Source: an uncultured Collinsella sp.
GTDB taxonomy: Bacteria > Actinomycetota > Coriobacteriia > Coriobacteriales > Coriobacteriaceae
Assembly (NCBI GenBank): GCA_902495155.1
Contig: CABUWD010000063.1
Location: forward strand, 1 to 12,160
Length of the DNA stretch: 12,160 bases
Direction: 5' to 3'
This document shows positions 1 to 7,057 of the stretch, piece by piece (within the stretch, counting starts at the first letter, position 1; the number at the start of each line of letters is the position of its first letter). Made by a program: the position numbers and the translations under genes. Below the pieces are notes generated by a model. The model worked only from the letters and a program-made list of their open reading frames with translations, was not told the origin of the DNA and did not search any database.

Positions 1-256
1 CGAGCGCTTAGACGCCCTGCGTGAGCACCTAACGCTGACGCATGAGCTCCTGCCGCTCATGTCGCGTGCCCGTACGTACGCAAGCTGGTACTTAAAAGGC
101 ATGCCCCATGCCGCCGCTTGGCGTGCCCATGTGGTGCGCTGCTCCACGTATGAGGAGTTCATGGCTCTGGTTGATGAGATCGAGCGCGATGTGGTGGCCT
201 GCGAGGCTGCCCTTGCCGCCGGCGAATCGGTGCCCCCTCATCCGCTGGAGGCTTAA
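1..256 (+). CDS. dusB: tRNA-dihydrouridine synthase, C-terminal end (partial, start outside window)
   Basis: The frame is open from base 2 to the TAA at 254-256, giving about 84 residues of a C-terminus. The stretch around YASWYLKGMPHAAAWRAHV resembles the C-terminal helical domain of Dus/NifR3 proteins, which typically reads like R-K-H-x-x-W-Y-x-K-G-x-P followed by a short helix and an E-E-rich segment. Dus enzymes are FMN-dependent and reduce uridine to dihydrouridine in tRNA D-loops; the catalytic TIM barrel is upstream and not visible. A 'dusB-like' assignment is inference because only the tail is present. The stop lies 2 nt before the hemW start, so the two genes are probably co-transcribed and translationally coupled. 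Confidence 0.75.
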   Translation, partial: ERLDALREHLTLTHELLPLMSRARTYASWYLKGMPHAAAWRAHVVRCSTYEEFMALVDEIERDVVACEAALAAGESVPPHPLEA

Positions 257-258
257 GG

Positions 259-1491
259 GTGGCCGTTACCGCGCTGTACGTGCACGTGCCGTTTTGTGCC
301 CAAAAGTGCCGGTACTGCGACTTTGACTCGCGCAGTTTTGCTCCGTGCGACCTGAGCGCTGCGCTCGATGTCTATTTTGAGCAGTTGTTCGCGCGCCTCG
401 ATGCTTTTGGCAAGGCTGGGGCCCTTGACCATATCCGCACCGTCTATGTTGGCGGCGGTACGCCGTCGCTGGCGGGGGAGCGCCTGGTGGAGCTGGCGCG
501 GCGTATTCGTGCGTGGTGCGCCCCCGTTGAGTTTACCTGCGAGGCCAATCCCGAGTCGCTGACCGCCGAGCTTGCCACTGCGCTTGCCAAGGTTGGTGTC
601 ACACGCGTCTCTCTGGGCGTGCAAACGCTCGATAACACCGAACTTACCGCCATCGGCCGTATTCACGATGCCGATCGGGCGCTCGCCGCCATCGCGACGG
701 TCAAGAACGCTGGGCTTGACGTGTCGTGCGACCTTATGTGCGGACTTCCCGGGCAGACCGCAGCGAGTTGGAAGCGCGCGCTCGATGGCGTGCTGGTGGC
801 GGCTCCGCATCATGTGTCGGTCTACCCGCTCACGCTTGAGGAGGGGACTCCCCTTTATCGCATGGCGTGCCGCGACGAGTCGGTCGAGCCCGACGAGGAT
901 TTTCAGGCCGCCTGCATGGATGTGGCACGCGAGCTCCTGGGTGCGGCCGGCTATCACCCCTATGAGGTGGCAAGCTATGCGCTCGATGGCCATGAGTGTG
1001 CCCATAACATTGCCTACTGGACCGGCCAGGGCTATTTGGGCCTGGGTCGTTCCGCCGCGGGCATGCTCGACGCCGAGGATTTTGACCGTCTTGCAGGTTT
1101 GTTCCCCGGCGTGTCTTCTCGAGGCGATTCGTACCGCGTGCGTCTGGTGCAACGTGACGATGACGCGACGGCGTTTGAGGCCGAATATCTGTCGCAGCGT
1201 GAGGCTGCGGCTGAAGACCTGATGCTGTCTTGTCGCATGACGGGCGGTGTTGCGTCCGACCTGTTGGTTCGTGCAGCTTGCGTCATCCCGGCCGATGAGC
1301 TGGCAGCTGCCTGCGATCGCGCGCTCGAATTGGGTCTTGCCACTTGGGTGCCCGAGACGCTCGAGGTCCATGAGGGACCCTTCACTTCGGCAGACGTCCT
1401 CGCGGGCCATGTTCGAGCTCGTCTGGCGCCGACACACCTGGGCTGGCTCGATGGAAATGTTCTGTTCGAGCTGTTTTGGGATCTAGCTTAG
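259..1491 (+). CDS. hemW: Radical SAM family heme chaperone HemW
   Basis: The 410-residue product matches HemW, a radical SAM protein related to coproporphyrinogen dehydrogenase HemN that binds heme and is thought to deliver it to target proteins. The radical SAM cluster cysteines are C13, C17 and C20 in PFCAQKCRYCDF. The residue after the third pair is F, not the fourth cysteine of true HemN, which supports HemW over an oxygen-independent coproporphyrinogen oxidase. Other family marks are VYVGGGTPS (62-70), SLGVQ (118-122) and HNIAYWTGQGYLGLG (249-263). The C-terminal 100 residues form the usual HemW accessory domain. The GTG start at 259 is chosen because GGAGG (247-251) lies 7 nt upstream and the protein then begins just before the family's Y-x-H-x-P-F-C. 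hemW next to heat-shock genes is a familiar arrangement in Gram-positive bacteria. Confidence 0.96.
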   Translation: MAVTALYVHVPFCAQKCRYCDFDSRSFAPCDLSAALDVYFEQLFARLDAFGKAGALDHIRTVYVGGGTPSLAGERLVELARRIRAWCAPVEFTCEANPESLTAELATALAKVGVTRVSLGVQTLDNTELTAIGRIHDADRALAAIATVKNAGLDVSCDLMCGLPGQTAASWKRALDGVLVAAPHHVSVYPLTLEEGTPLYRMACRDESVEPDEDFQAACMDVARELLGAAGYHPYEVASYALDGHECAHNIAYWTGQGYLGLGRSAAGMLDAEDFDRLAGLFPGVSSRGDSYRVRLVQRDDDATAFEAEYLSQREAAAEDLMLSCRMTGGVASDLLVRAACVIPADELAAACDRALELGLATWVPETLEVHEGPFTSADVLAGHVRARLAPTHLGWLDGNVLFELFWDLA

Positions 1492-1501
1492 GCCGCTCGG
1501 G

Positions 1502-1507
1502 TAGAAT
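1502..1507 (+). promoter_or_regulatory. Possible -10 element upstream of the first dnaJ
   Basis: TAGAAT sits in an A+T-rich patch (1502-1521) between the hemW stop and the first dnaJ, in otherwise GC-rich DNA. No convincing -35 hexamer is seen at normal spacing. The gene could equally be read through from hemW. No CIRCE or HAIR heat-shock operator was seen nearby. Confidence 0.25.
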
Positions 1508-1549
1508 TACCGGAATATATACGCTGCTGTGAGCAGGAGGTTGCCGCGC

Positions 1550-2653
1550 ATGGCGACGATGAACGAAAAAGATTACTACGAGATTCTGGGCGTCTCCAAG
1601 GACGCCACCTCGCGTGATATTCAAAAGGCCTTTCAGCAAAAGGCCCGCAAGCTCCATCCGGACGTCAACAAAGAGCCGGATGCCGAGGAAAAGTTTAAAG
1701 AGGTTTCCGAGGCCTACGCCGTGCTTTCGGATGAGCAAAAACGTGCGCGCTATGACGCCATGCGTTCTGGCAATCCCTTTGCCGGTGCTCCTACGGCTTC
1801 GCCCTATGGTGGCGGCTACGCCGGCAACACGGGCTATGGCAATCCCTTTGAGGGCGGCTTTCCCTTTGGTGGCGCCTGGGGCCAGCAGCGTCGCGGCCAG
1901 GCTGCCTACAATCCCGAGAACGGCGCCAACGTGGTCGTCGATATCAAACTGGACGCCAAGGAGGCCAAGGGCGGTGCCCGCAAGACCGTCCGCTATACGC
2001 GTTTCGATACGTGCGGACATTGCGGCGGCTCGGGCTCCGTTTCGTCTGAGCATGCCCATACCTGCCCGAGCTGCGGTGGCCGCGGCCATATCGATGTGGA
2101 CCTGTCCTTCCTGTTTGGTGCGGGCACGTTCCAGACGGTTTGTCCCGAGTGCGGCGGTTCCGGCAAGGTCGTTGCCGACCCCTGCCCCGATTGCGGTGGC
2201 AGCGGCCGTACCCGCGTAACCTCCGAGCAGACGATTGAGTTTCCTGCCGGCACGCACGATGGCGACGAGGTCCGCATTGGCGGCATGGGTCATGCTGGCA
2301 CCAACGGTGCCGCGGGCGGCGACCTGGTCGGCCGCGCCCATGTTGAGGCCGAGCGCTTGGAAGGCAAAGCTCGTACCGGTTTTTACCTGATGGGCATCGT
2401 AGCGCCGTTTTTGGTACTCTCGGCCATCTCGGGTGTGTTCTCGGCCTTTGCCGTGATGTGCTTTATTCCGTTTACCATGGGCCTGTTCATGGTGCTTTCG
2501 GACGGTGTGCTTCATCGCAGCCTGCTGTGGTGGAAGCGCGGTGCGATGCAGTTTGCCAACGGTTTTGCCAATGGCTTCATGTTCGCGCTCGTGTCGGTTT
2601 GGTTCGCAAGCTGCTCGCAACGGGCCATGCTTTCGCCGTACCAAATGCAATAA
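1550..2653 (+). CDS. DnaJ-like co-chaperone with C-terminal membrane segments
   Basis: The 367-residue protein has an N-terminal J domain (about residues 7-70) with the HPD motif at 36-38, which stimulates DnaK ATPase. A G/F/P-rich linker follows (about 73-115). The four zinc-finger repeats are complete: CGHC 155-158, CPSC 172-175, CPEC 198-201 and CPDC 212-215. The first substrate-binding subdomain flanks the finger (about 125-154 and 222-266). Homology to DnaJ stops near residue 268. The second substrate-binding subdomain and the dimerisation tail are replaced by hydrophobic segments at about 278-297, 299-318 and 337-355. Charges at 273-275 and around 323-330 (HR, KR) suggest a cytoplasmic J domain by the positive-inside rule. 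ATG 1550 is preferred because AGGAGG (1535-1540) lies 9 nt upstream; a GTG at 1529 would place this ribosome site inside the gene. It is a paralogue of the full-length DnaJ downstream. The domains are seen directly; the membrane anchoring is inferred. Confidence 0.9.
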   Translation: MATMNEKDYYEILGVSKDATSRDIQKAFQQKARKLHPDVNKEPDAEEKFKEVSEAYAVLSDEQKRARYDAMRSGNPFAGAPTASPYGGGYAGNTGYGNPFEGGFPFGGAWGQQRRGQAAYNPENGANVVVDIKLDAKEAKGGARKTVRYTRFDTCGHCGGSGSVSSEHAHTCPSCGGRGHIDVDLSFLFGAGTFQTVCPECGGSGKVVADPCPDCGGSGRTRVTSEQTIEFPAGTHDGDEVRIGGMGHAGTNGAAGGDLVGRAHVEAERLEGKARTGFYLMGIVAPFLVLSAISGVFSAFAVMCFIPFTMGLFMVLSDGVLHRSLLWWKRGAMQFANGFANGFMFALVSVWFASCSQRAMLSPYQMQ

Positions 2654-2667
2654 CATCAAACCCTCTG

Positions 2668-2695
2668 TTTGCGGTCGGCCCAGCTTGGGTATAGG
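2668..2695 (+). promoter_or_regulatory. Possible promoter for the second dnaJ
   Basis: TTTGCG (2668-2673) and TATAGG (2690-2695) are separated by 16 nt in the 81-nt gap between the two dnaJ genes. This would start transcription near 2702, about 33 nt before the GTG start. Both hexamers are imperfect. No heat-shock operator repeat was seen. Confidence 0.3.
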
Positions 2696-2734
2696 ACGCA
2701 CTGTGACAATATTGAAAGTCGGAAGGATTCGGTC

Positions 2735-3883
2735 GTGTCGGAAAATAGGGATTACTACGAGGTGCTTGGCGTCGACAGGGATGCCGACGCGCGGACGATT
2801 AAGCGTGCGTTTCTAAAGAAGGCCCGTACCGTACATCCGGATGTTTCGGACGACCCCGAGGCCGAGGCCAAGTTCAAGGAGCTCAACGAGGCCTATTCCG
2901 TTCTTTCCGATGAGCAGAAGCGTGCTAACTACGACCGTTACGGCACTGCCGACGGCCCTGGTGGTTCGGGCTACGTCGATATCAACGATATCTTTGGTGG
3001 CATGGGCATGGACGACTTGTTCTCCTCGTTCTTTGGCGGCGGTGCCGGCGGTGGCGCCCGCAACCGTCGTGAGCGTCGTCGCGGTCGCGACATGGCCATC
3101 TCGCTTTCGGTGACGCTCGAGGAGGCGGCGCTCGGCTGCAAAAAGACGATCAGCTATGACCGCCTTGCTCCCTGCGAGGACTGCAACGGCACCGGTAGGG
3201 CAGAGGGCGCACAGGAAAAGCAGTGCGGCCGCTGCCACGGCACGGGCTATGTCACGACGGTTCAGCGTTCGTTCCTGGGCCAGGTTCAGTCCTCTTCGCC
3301 TTGCCCCGACTGCCATGGCGAGGGCACGGTCATCGACCATCCCTGCGAGACCTGCGACGGTCAGGGCCGCACGCCTTCGCACGAAAAGATCGACATCGAT
3401 ATTCCCGCCGGCGTTTCGACCGGTCGCCAGCTGCGTGTGAGCGGCTTTGGCGAGGCCGGCCTTCGCGGCGAGCCTTCGGGCGACCTGATTGTCAACGTGC
3501 GCGTTGCCGACCATGAGCGCTTTAAGCGCAACGGGGACGACCTGTACCTGGTGAGCGATATCTCGATTGCGCAGGCTGCGCTCGGCTGCGAGATCGAGGT
3601 CGAGGGCATTATGCCCGACGAGGTCGTTAAGGTGACGGTTCCCGCCGGCGCTCAGTACGGCGACACCGTGAGCGTCAATAATTACGGCATGCCGCGCATT
3701 GGCGGTGGCGGTTCGCGTGGCCGCCTGATCGTGCAACTGCGCGTTGTCGTTCCCACCAATCTTTCCAATAAGCAGCGCGAGCTGCTCCGTGCTTTTGCCG
3801 ATGAGATGGGCGATGACGTCGCTTCCGGTAAGAAGTCGGTGACCGACCGTATCAAGAGCGCCCTCGACGATATCCTCGATTAA
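2735..3883 (+). CDS. dnaJ: Molecular chaperone DnaJ (full length)
   Basis: The 382-residue protein is a canonical type I DnaJ (Hsp40), which hands unfolded clients to DnaK and triggers its ATP hydrolysis. The J domain covers about residues 5-69 with HPD at 34-36. A short Gly/Met/Phe linker follows (about 79-107). The zinc-finger cysteines are paired at 147/150, 164/167, 190/193 and 204/207. Both substrate-binding subdomains are present (about 116-260 and 262-340), followed by a C-terminal dimerisation helix (about 343-382). The GTG start at 2735 is chosen because GGAAGGA (2721-2727) lies 7 nt upstream and the J domain begins five residues later; an earlier in-frame ATG at 2669 would add 22 residues unlike the family. 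dnaK, grpE and hrcA are not in the window. mtaB starts 9 nt downstream, so the two are probably co-transcribed. Confidence 0.95.
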   Translation: MSENRDYYEVLGVDRDADARTIKRAFLKKARTVHPDVSDDPEAEAKFKELNEAYSVLSDEQKRANYDRYGTADGPGGSGYVDINDIFGGMGMDDLFSSFFGGGAGGGARNRRERRRGRDMAISLSVTLEEAALGCKKTISYDRLAPCEDCNGTGRAEGAQEKQCGRCHGTGYVTTVQRSFLGQVQSSSPCPDCHGEGTVIDHPCETCDGQGRTPSHEKIDIDIPAGVSTGRQLRVSGFGEAGLRGEPSGDLIVNVRVADHERFKRNGDDLYLVSDISIAQAALGCEIEVEGIMPDEVVKVTVPAGAQYGDTVSVNNYGMPRIGGGGSRGRLIVQLRVVVPTNLSNKQRELLRAFADEMGDDVASGKKSVTDRIKSALDDILD

Positions 3884-3892
3884 GGAGCCCGC

Positions 3893-5185
3893 GTGCTCGC
3901 ACCCCATATTTCCGTCGTCAACCTCGGCTGCCGTGTCAACCGGGTTGAGTCTGACCGTATCACTGCCGATCTTATGCGCCTGGGCTTTGCTATTGTGGAG
4001 CCCCAGGATGCCGATTTGATCGTCATTAACACCTGTGCCGTTACGGGCGAGGCCGAGGCCAAGACCCGTAAGGCCGTTCGCCATGCGCTGGCCTATCCAA
4101 ACGAGCCCTATGTGGTCGTGACCGGATGCGTGGTCAATTTGCATCCCGAGGAGCTGTCGGAGCTTTCGGATCGCGTGATCGCCGAGCCGTCCAAGATAGA
4201 TGTCGCCGAACGTGTTTGCGAGGTGCTGGGTGTTGAGTCCGATAGCGTTCCCGCCTGCAGCGATGGCGAGGTGGTCGATGCGCTCGGTCGCTCTCGCCTG
4301 GGCGTGAAGATTCAGGATGGCTGCAACCATCGCTGCACCTATTGCATTGTGTGGAAGGCGCGCGGCCCCGAGCGCTCCGTGCCCGTCGAGTCCGTGCTCG
4401 AGCAAGTTCGCGAGGCCCAGGAGGCCGGCGTGCCCGAGGTGGTGCTGACCGGTGTGAACCTGGGTGCCTACGATGGCAAGAGCGCGACCGACGAGCACGT
4501 CGAAATCGATGAGCTGCTCGAGGCCATCATGGAGCGCACGTCTATTCCGCATGTGCGCATTTCCTCGGTCGAGCCCATGGATATCTCCGAGCGCCTGCTT
4601 AAGGTTATGGCGCGCTACCCGCAGCGTATCGCCCCGTTTTTGCACCTGCCCGTGCAGTCCGGCTGCACGGCGACCCTGCATCGCATGGGCCGTCCCTATA
4701 GCGCCGAGGCCTTTGAGGACACGGTGCGTATGATTCGCGCCAACTTGCCCCAGGCGTCTCTTTCGTGCGATGTCATCGTCGGTTTTCCTGGTGAGACGGA
4801 CGAGGAGTTCGAGGAGTCGCTGGCGCTGTGCCGCCGTGTGGGTTTCTCGCGTATGCACGTGTTCCGCTACAGCAAGCGTCCCGGTACCCTTGCCGCCGAT
4901 ATGCCTGATCAGGTACCGCCCGAGGTTATGGCCGAGCGCAGCCGCCGTATGCGGGCCGCCGCACAGGAGCTCGCTATTGCCGACGCTCGCCGTCGCGTGG
5001 GCACGGTCGAGCGTGCCGTGCTCGAGTATGGTGACAACCTGACGCTCGGCTCGTTCCATCATGCCCGTCTTGACGATGCCTGTGGACTTACAGCTCCGTG
5101 CCTGCTCGATGTTGCTATCATCGGAGTCGATGATTCCGGCTTGGTCCATGCACGCAGGGAGGTTCATGGAAGCCTCGAAGATTAG
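3893..5185 (+). CDS. mtaB: tRNA (N6-L-threonylcarbamoyladenosine(37)-C(2))-methylthiotransferase MtaB
   Basis: The 430-residue protein is a methylthiotransferase that adds a methylthio group to t6A at position 37 of tRNAs reading ANN codons. The N-terminal domain holds the auxiliary iron-sulfur cysteines: C13 in LGCRVNRVES, C48 in NTCAV and C79 in TGC. The radical SAM cluster is C144, C148 and C151 in CNHRCTYC. A TRAM-like RNA-binding domain follows from about residue 370. The LGC-x-VN-x-x-ES form of the first motif and the CNHRCTYC cluster favour MtaB over MiaB or RimO. The GTG start at 3893 has AAGGAG (3882-3887) 5 nt upstream, overlapping the dnaJ stop. The 3' end overlaps the phoH start by 20 nt, implying coupled translation. 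Confidence 0.94.
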   Translation: MLAPHISVVNLGCRVNRVESDRITADLMRLGFAIVEPQDADLIVINTCAVTGEAEAKTRKAVRHALAYPNEPYVVVTGCVVNLHPEELSELSDRVIAEPSKIDVAERVCEVLGVESDSVPACSDGEVVDALGRSRLGVKIQDGCNHRCTYCIVWKARGPERSVPVESVLEQVREAQEAGVPEVVLTGVNLGAYDGKSATDEHVEIDELLEAIMERTSIPHVRISSVEPMDISERLLKVMARYPQRIAPFLHLPVQSGCTATLHRMGRPYSAEAFEDTVRMIRANLPQASLSCDVIVGFPGETDEEFEESLALCRRVGFSRMHVFRYSKRPGTLAADMPDQVPPEVMAERSRRMRAAAQELAIADARRRVGTVERAVLEYGDNLTLGSFHHARLDDACGLTAPCLLDVAIIGVDDSGLVHARREVHGSLED

Positions 5186-6152
5186 ACTTACCGTTCCCGA
5201 GGGAATTGATCCCTCGCGCGTTTTGGGCGCCGGCGACGGCGTCCTTCGCGCGCTCGAGAGCTTGGTTCGCGCTCACGTGGTCGCCCGTGGCGATAGCATC
5301 GCCGTGAGCGGCGACCCGGACGAGGTCGAACTCGTGGCGCGCTTTTTCGAGCACGCTTTTCGCGAGGCGGCCGCCGGGCGCACGCTGTCTGCCGACGATG
5401 TCTCTCGCTGCCTGGCCGTCTTGCGCGACGGTGAGCACGAGGCTACGTCGCTTCGCGATGACGTGCTGCTTTCGTATCGCGGCCGCGTCATTCGCCCCAA
5501 GACGCTCGGGCAAAAGCGCTATGTGGATGCCATCCGCTCGCATACCATCACGTTTGGCTTGGGTCCTGCCGGTACTGGTAAGACCTATCTGGCTATGGCG
5601 CTCGCCGTTGCCGCGCTCAAGCGTCACGAGGTGGGCCGTCTGATCTTGACGCGTCCGGTTGTCGAGGCGGGGGAGAATCTGGGCTTTTTGCCCGGCACCC
5701 TCGAGGAAAAGATCGATCCCTACATGCGTCCGCTCTATGACGCCCTTTTTGACATGATGGATCGCGAGCGCACTGATGAGCTTATGGAGCGCGGCGTGAT
5801 CGAGATTGCCCCGCTTGCCTACATGCGCGGCCGCACGCTGAGTGATGCCTTCGTGGTGCTCGACGAGGCGCAAAATACCACGCCCGAGCAGATGAAGATG
5901 TTCCTGACACGCCTTGGGTTCAACTCCAAGTTCGTGATTACCGGCGACCTGAGCCAGCGCGACCTGGTGGGTCGTCGTGGCGGTCTTGCCGACGTTGAGC
6001 AGATTTTGGGCCGTGTCGACGATGTCGCATTTTCTCACCTCGAGCGTGCCGACGTGGTGCGCCATGCCCTGGTGGGTCGTATCGTCGAGGCATATGAAGC
6101 TTATGATGACGTGCGCGAGCAGCGCCCGCGCGACCGAAAGGAGTCCCGTTGA
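5166..6152 (+). CDS. phoH: PhoH family protein (YbeZ-type ATPase)
   Basis: The 328-residue protein is a P-loop ATPase of the PhoH/YbeZ family. Walker A is GPAGTGKT (133-140) and Walker B is VVLDEAQ (230-236), followed by GDLSQRD (260-266). These are family hallmarks, as is TRPVVEAGENLGFLPG (162-177). The N-terminal 110 residues are a small variable domain. YbeZ-type proteins are linked to RNA metabolism and act with YbeY, which is the next gene. The exact reaction is not settled, and an RNA helicase-like role is inferred from the family. ATG 5166 has GGGAGG (5157-5162) only 3 nt upstream, rather close, but it gives the family's usual length. An in-frame ATG at 5148 is an alternative. The gene overlaps mtaB by 20 nt and ybeY by 4 nt. 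Confidence 0.94.
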   Translation: MEASKIRLTVPEGIDPSRVLGAGDGVLRALESLVRAHVVARGDSIAVSGDPDEVELVARFFEHAFREAAAGRTLSADDVSRCLAVLRDGEHEATSLRDDVLLSYRGRVIRPKTLGQKRYVDAIRSHTITFGLGPAGTGKTYLAMALAVAALKRHEVGRLILTRPVVEAGENLGFLPGTLEEKIDPYMRPLYDALFDMMDRERTDELMERGVIEIAPLAYMRGRTLSDAFVVLDEAQNTTPEQMKMFLTRLGFNSKFVITGDLSQRDLVGRRGGLADVEQILGRVDDVAFSHLERADVVRHALVGRIVEAYEAYDDVREQRPRDRKESR

Positions 6153-6658
6153 GTGTATTGATCAGCAACGATGCCGAGCTCGATACGCTGCTCGACGCGC
6201 AGGAGGTGGAGCACATCTGCGAGGTTGTGCTTGCCGCCGAGGGCGTTGAACGTGAAGTCGAGATTTCCCTTTCGTATGTCGACGAGGACGAGATGCACGA
6301 GCTCAACCACGAGTGGCGCGGTATCGACCGCACCACCGATGTGCTCTCGTTTGAGTGCGATTCGGCCTTTGACGATGACATTCCCGCCGATGAGACGCTC
6401 GAGCTCGGCGATATTATCTTGGCCCCGCAGGTTATTGCCCGTCAGGCCCCCGGTTTTGGCAATAGCCCCGCTGACGAGTGCCGTCTGATGCTCGTACACG
6501 GAATGCTGCACCTGCTGGGCTATGACCACATCGAGGACGACGAGGCCGAGGTCATGGAGGCCCGCGAGGACGCCATCCTGCGCGATCTGTCGCTCGAGCG
6601 CGGCGAGGACCCTAAGCTAGTCCACGTCGGCCCCATCACCAACCACGCCCACGACTAG
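6149..6658 (+). CDS. ybeY: rRNA maturation RNase YbeY
   Basis: The 169-residue protein is YbeY, a metal-dependent endoribonuclease involved in 16S rRNA 3'-end maturation and ribosome quality control. The zinc-binding signature H-G-x-L-H-L-x-G-Y-D-H is intact (HGMLHLLGYDH, 117-127), giving metal ligands H117, H121 and H127. The conserved RTTDVLSF lies at 61-68. A 15-20 residue acidic and His-containing tail follows the core. The rare TTG start at 6149 is supported by AAAGGAG (6137-6143) 5 nt upstream and by a 4-nt TTGA overlap with the phoH stop, a typical coupling arrangement. No ATG or GTG in this frame lies near the ribosome site. The position between phoH and dgkA matches the usual Gram-positive order. 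Confidence 0.96.
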   Translation: MSVLISNDAELDTLLDAQEVEHICEVVLAAEGVEREVEISLSYVDEDEMHELNHEWRGIDRTTDVLSFECDSAFDDDIPADETLELGDIILAPQVIARQAPGFGNSPADECRLMLVHGMLHLLGYDHIEDDEAEVMEAREDAILRDLSLERGEDPKLVHVGPITNHAHD

Positions 6659-6667
6659 GAGCCGTCT

Positions 6668-7045
6668 ATGATTCCCGGATCGAACAAGGACCATCCGTCC
6701 TTCTTTAAGTCGTTTTCCTACGCCATGGAGGGCTTCGTCACCGCCGTCAAGACCGAGCGCAACATTAAGGTCATGCTCGTTGCGGGCGTGTGCACCGTCA
6801 TTGCCGGCTGTATCGTAGGCCTCGACATTGCCGAGTGGGCCACGATTATCATCTGTTGTGGCTTGGTGATTCACGGCGAGCTGTGCAACACCGCTATGGA
6901 GGCCATCGTCGACCTGGCGACCCAGGAGCTCCATCCGCTGGCAAAGCGTGCGAAGGATATCGCCGCCGCCTCCGTATACGTACTTTCCATCACCGCCGCG
7001 ATTGTGGGATTGCTGGTATTTGCCCACGCGCTCGACTTTATTTAG
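6668..7045 (+). CDS. dgkA: Diacylglycerol kinase family protein (probable undecaprenol kinase)
   Basis: The 125-residue integral membrane protein belongs to the prokaryotic DgkA family. It has a short cytoplasmic N-terminus and hydrophobic segments at about 34-51, 55-69 and 98-119. The catalytic region includes E71 and NTAMEAIVDL (74-83), followed by KRAKDIAAASV (93-103), the segment that carries the conserved K-D-x-A/G-A-A-V-like motif. In Gram-positive bacteria this family usually phosphorylates undecaprenol, recycling the lipid carrier for peptidoglycan and wall polymers, rather than diacylglycerol. The substrate here is inferred. AGGAG (6657-6661) overlaps the ybeY stop and lies 6 nt before the ATG. 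era starts 12 nt downstream; the cdd gene that often sits between them is absent. Confidence 0.92.
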   Translation: MIPGSNKDHPSFFKSFSYAMEGFVTAVKTERNIKVMLVAGVCTVIAGCIVGLDIAEWATIIICCGLVIHGELCNTAMEAIVDLATQELHPLAKRAKDIAAASVYVLSITAAIVGLLVFAHALDFI

Positions 7046-7057
7046 AAAGGGATTTTC

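Noticed and set aside
1492..1549. CIRCE (HrcA) or HAIR (HspR) heat-shock operator near the dnaJ genes
   Set aside because: Neither inverted repeat was found here or in 2654-2734.
1382..2701. 439-codon open frame on the - strand, antisense to the first dnaJ
   Set aside because: It is a shadow of the DnaJ frame with no family features.
2813..5167. 784-codon open frame on the - strand, antisense to the second dnaJ and mtaB
   Set aside because: Both sense genes are unmistakable. The antisense product is a low-complexity Ala/Arg/His/Leu mixture with no domain, as expected for the reverse of GC-rich, codon-biased genes.
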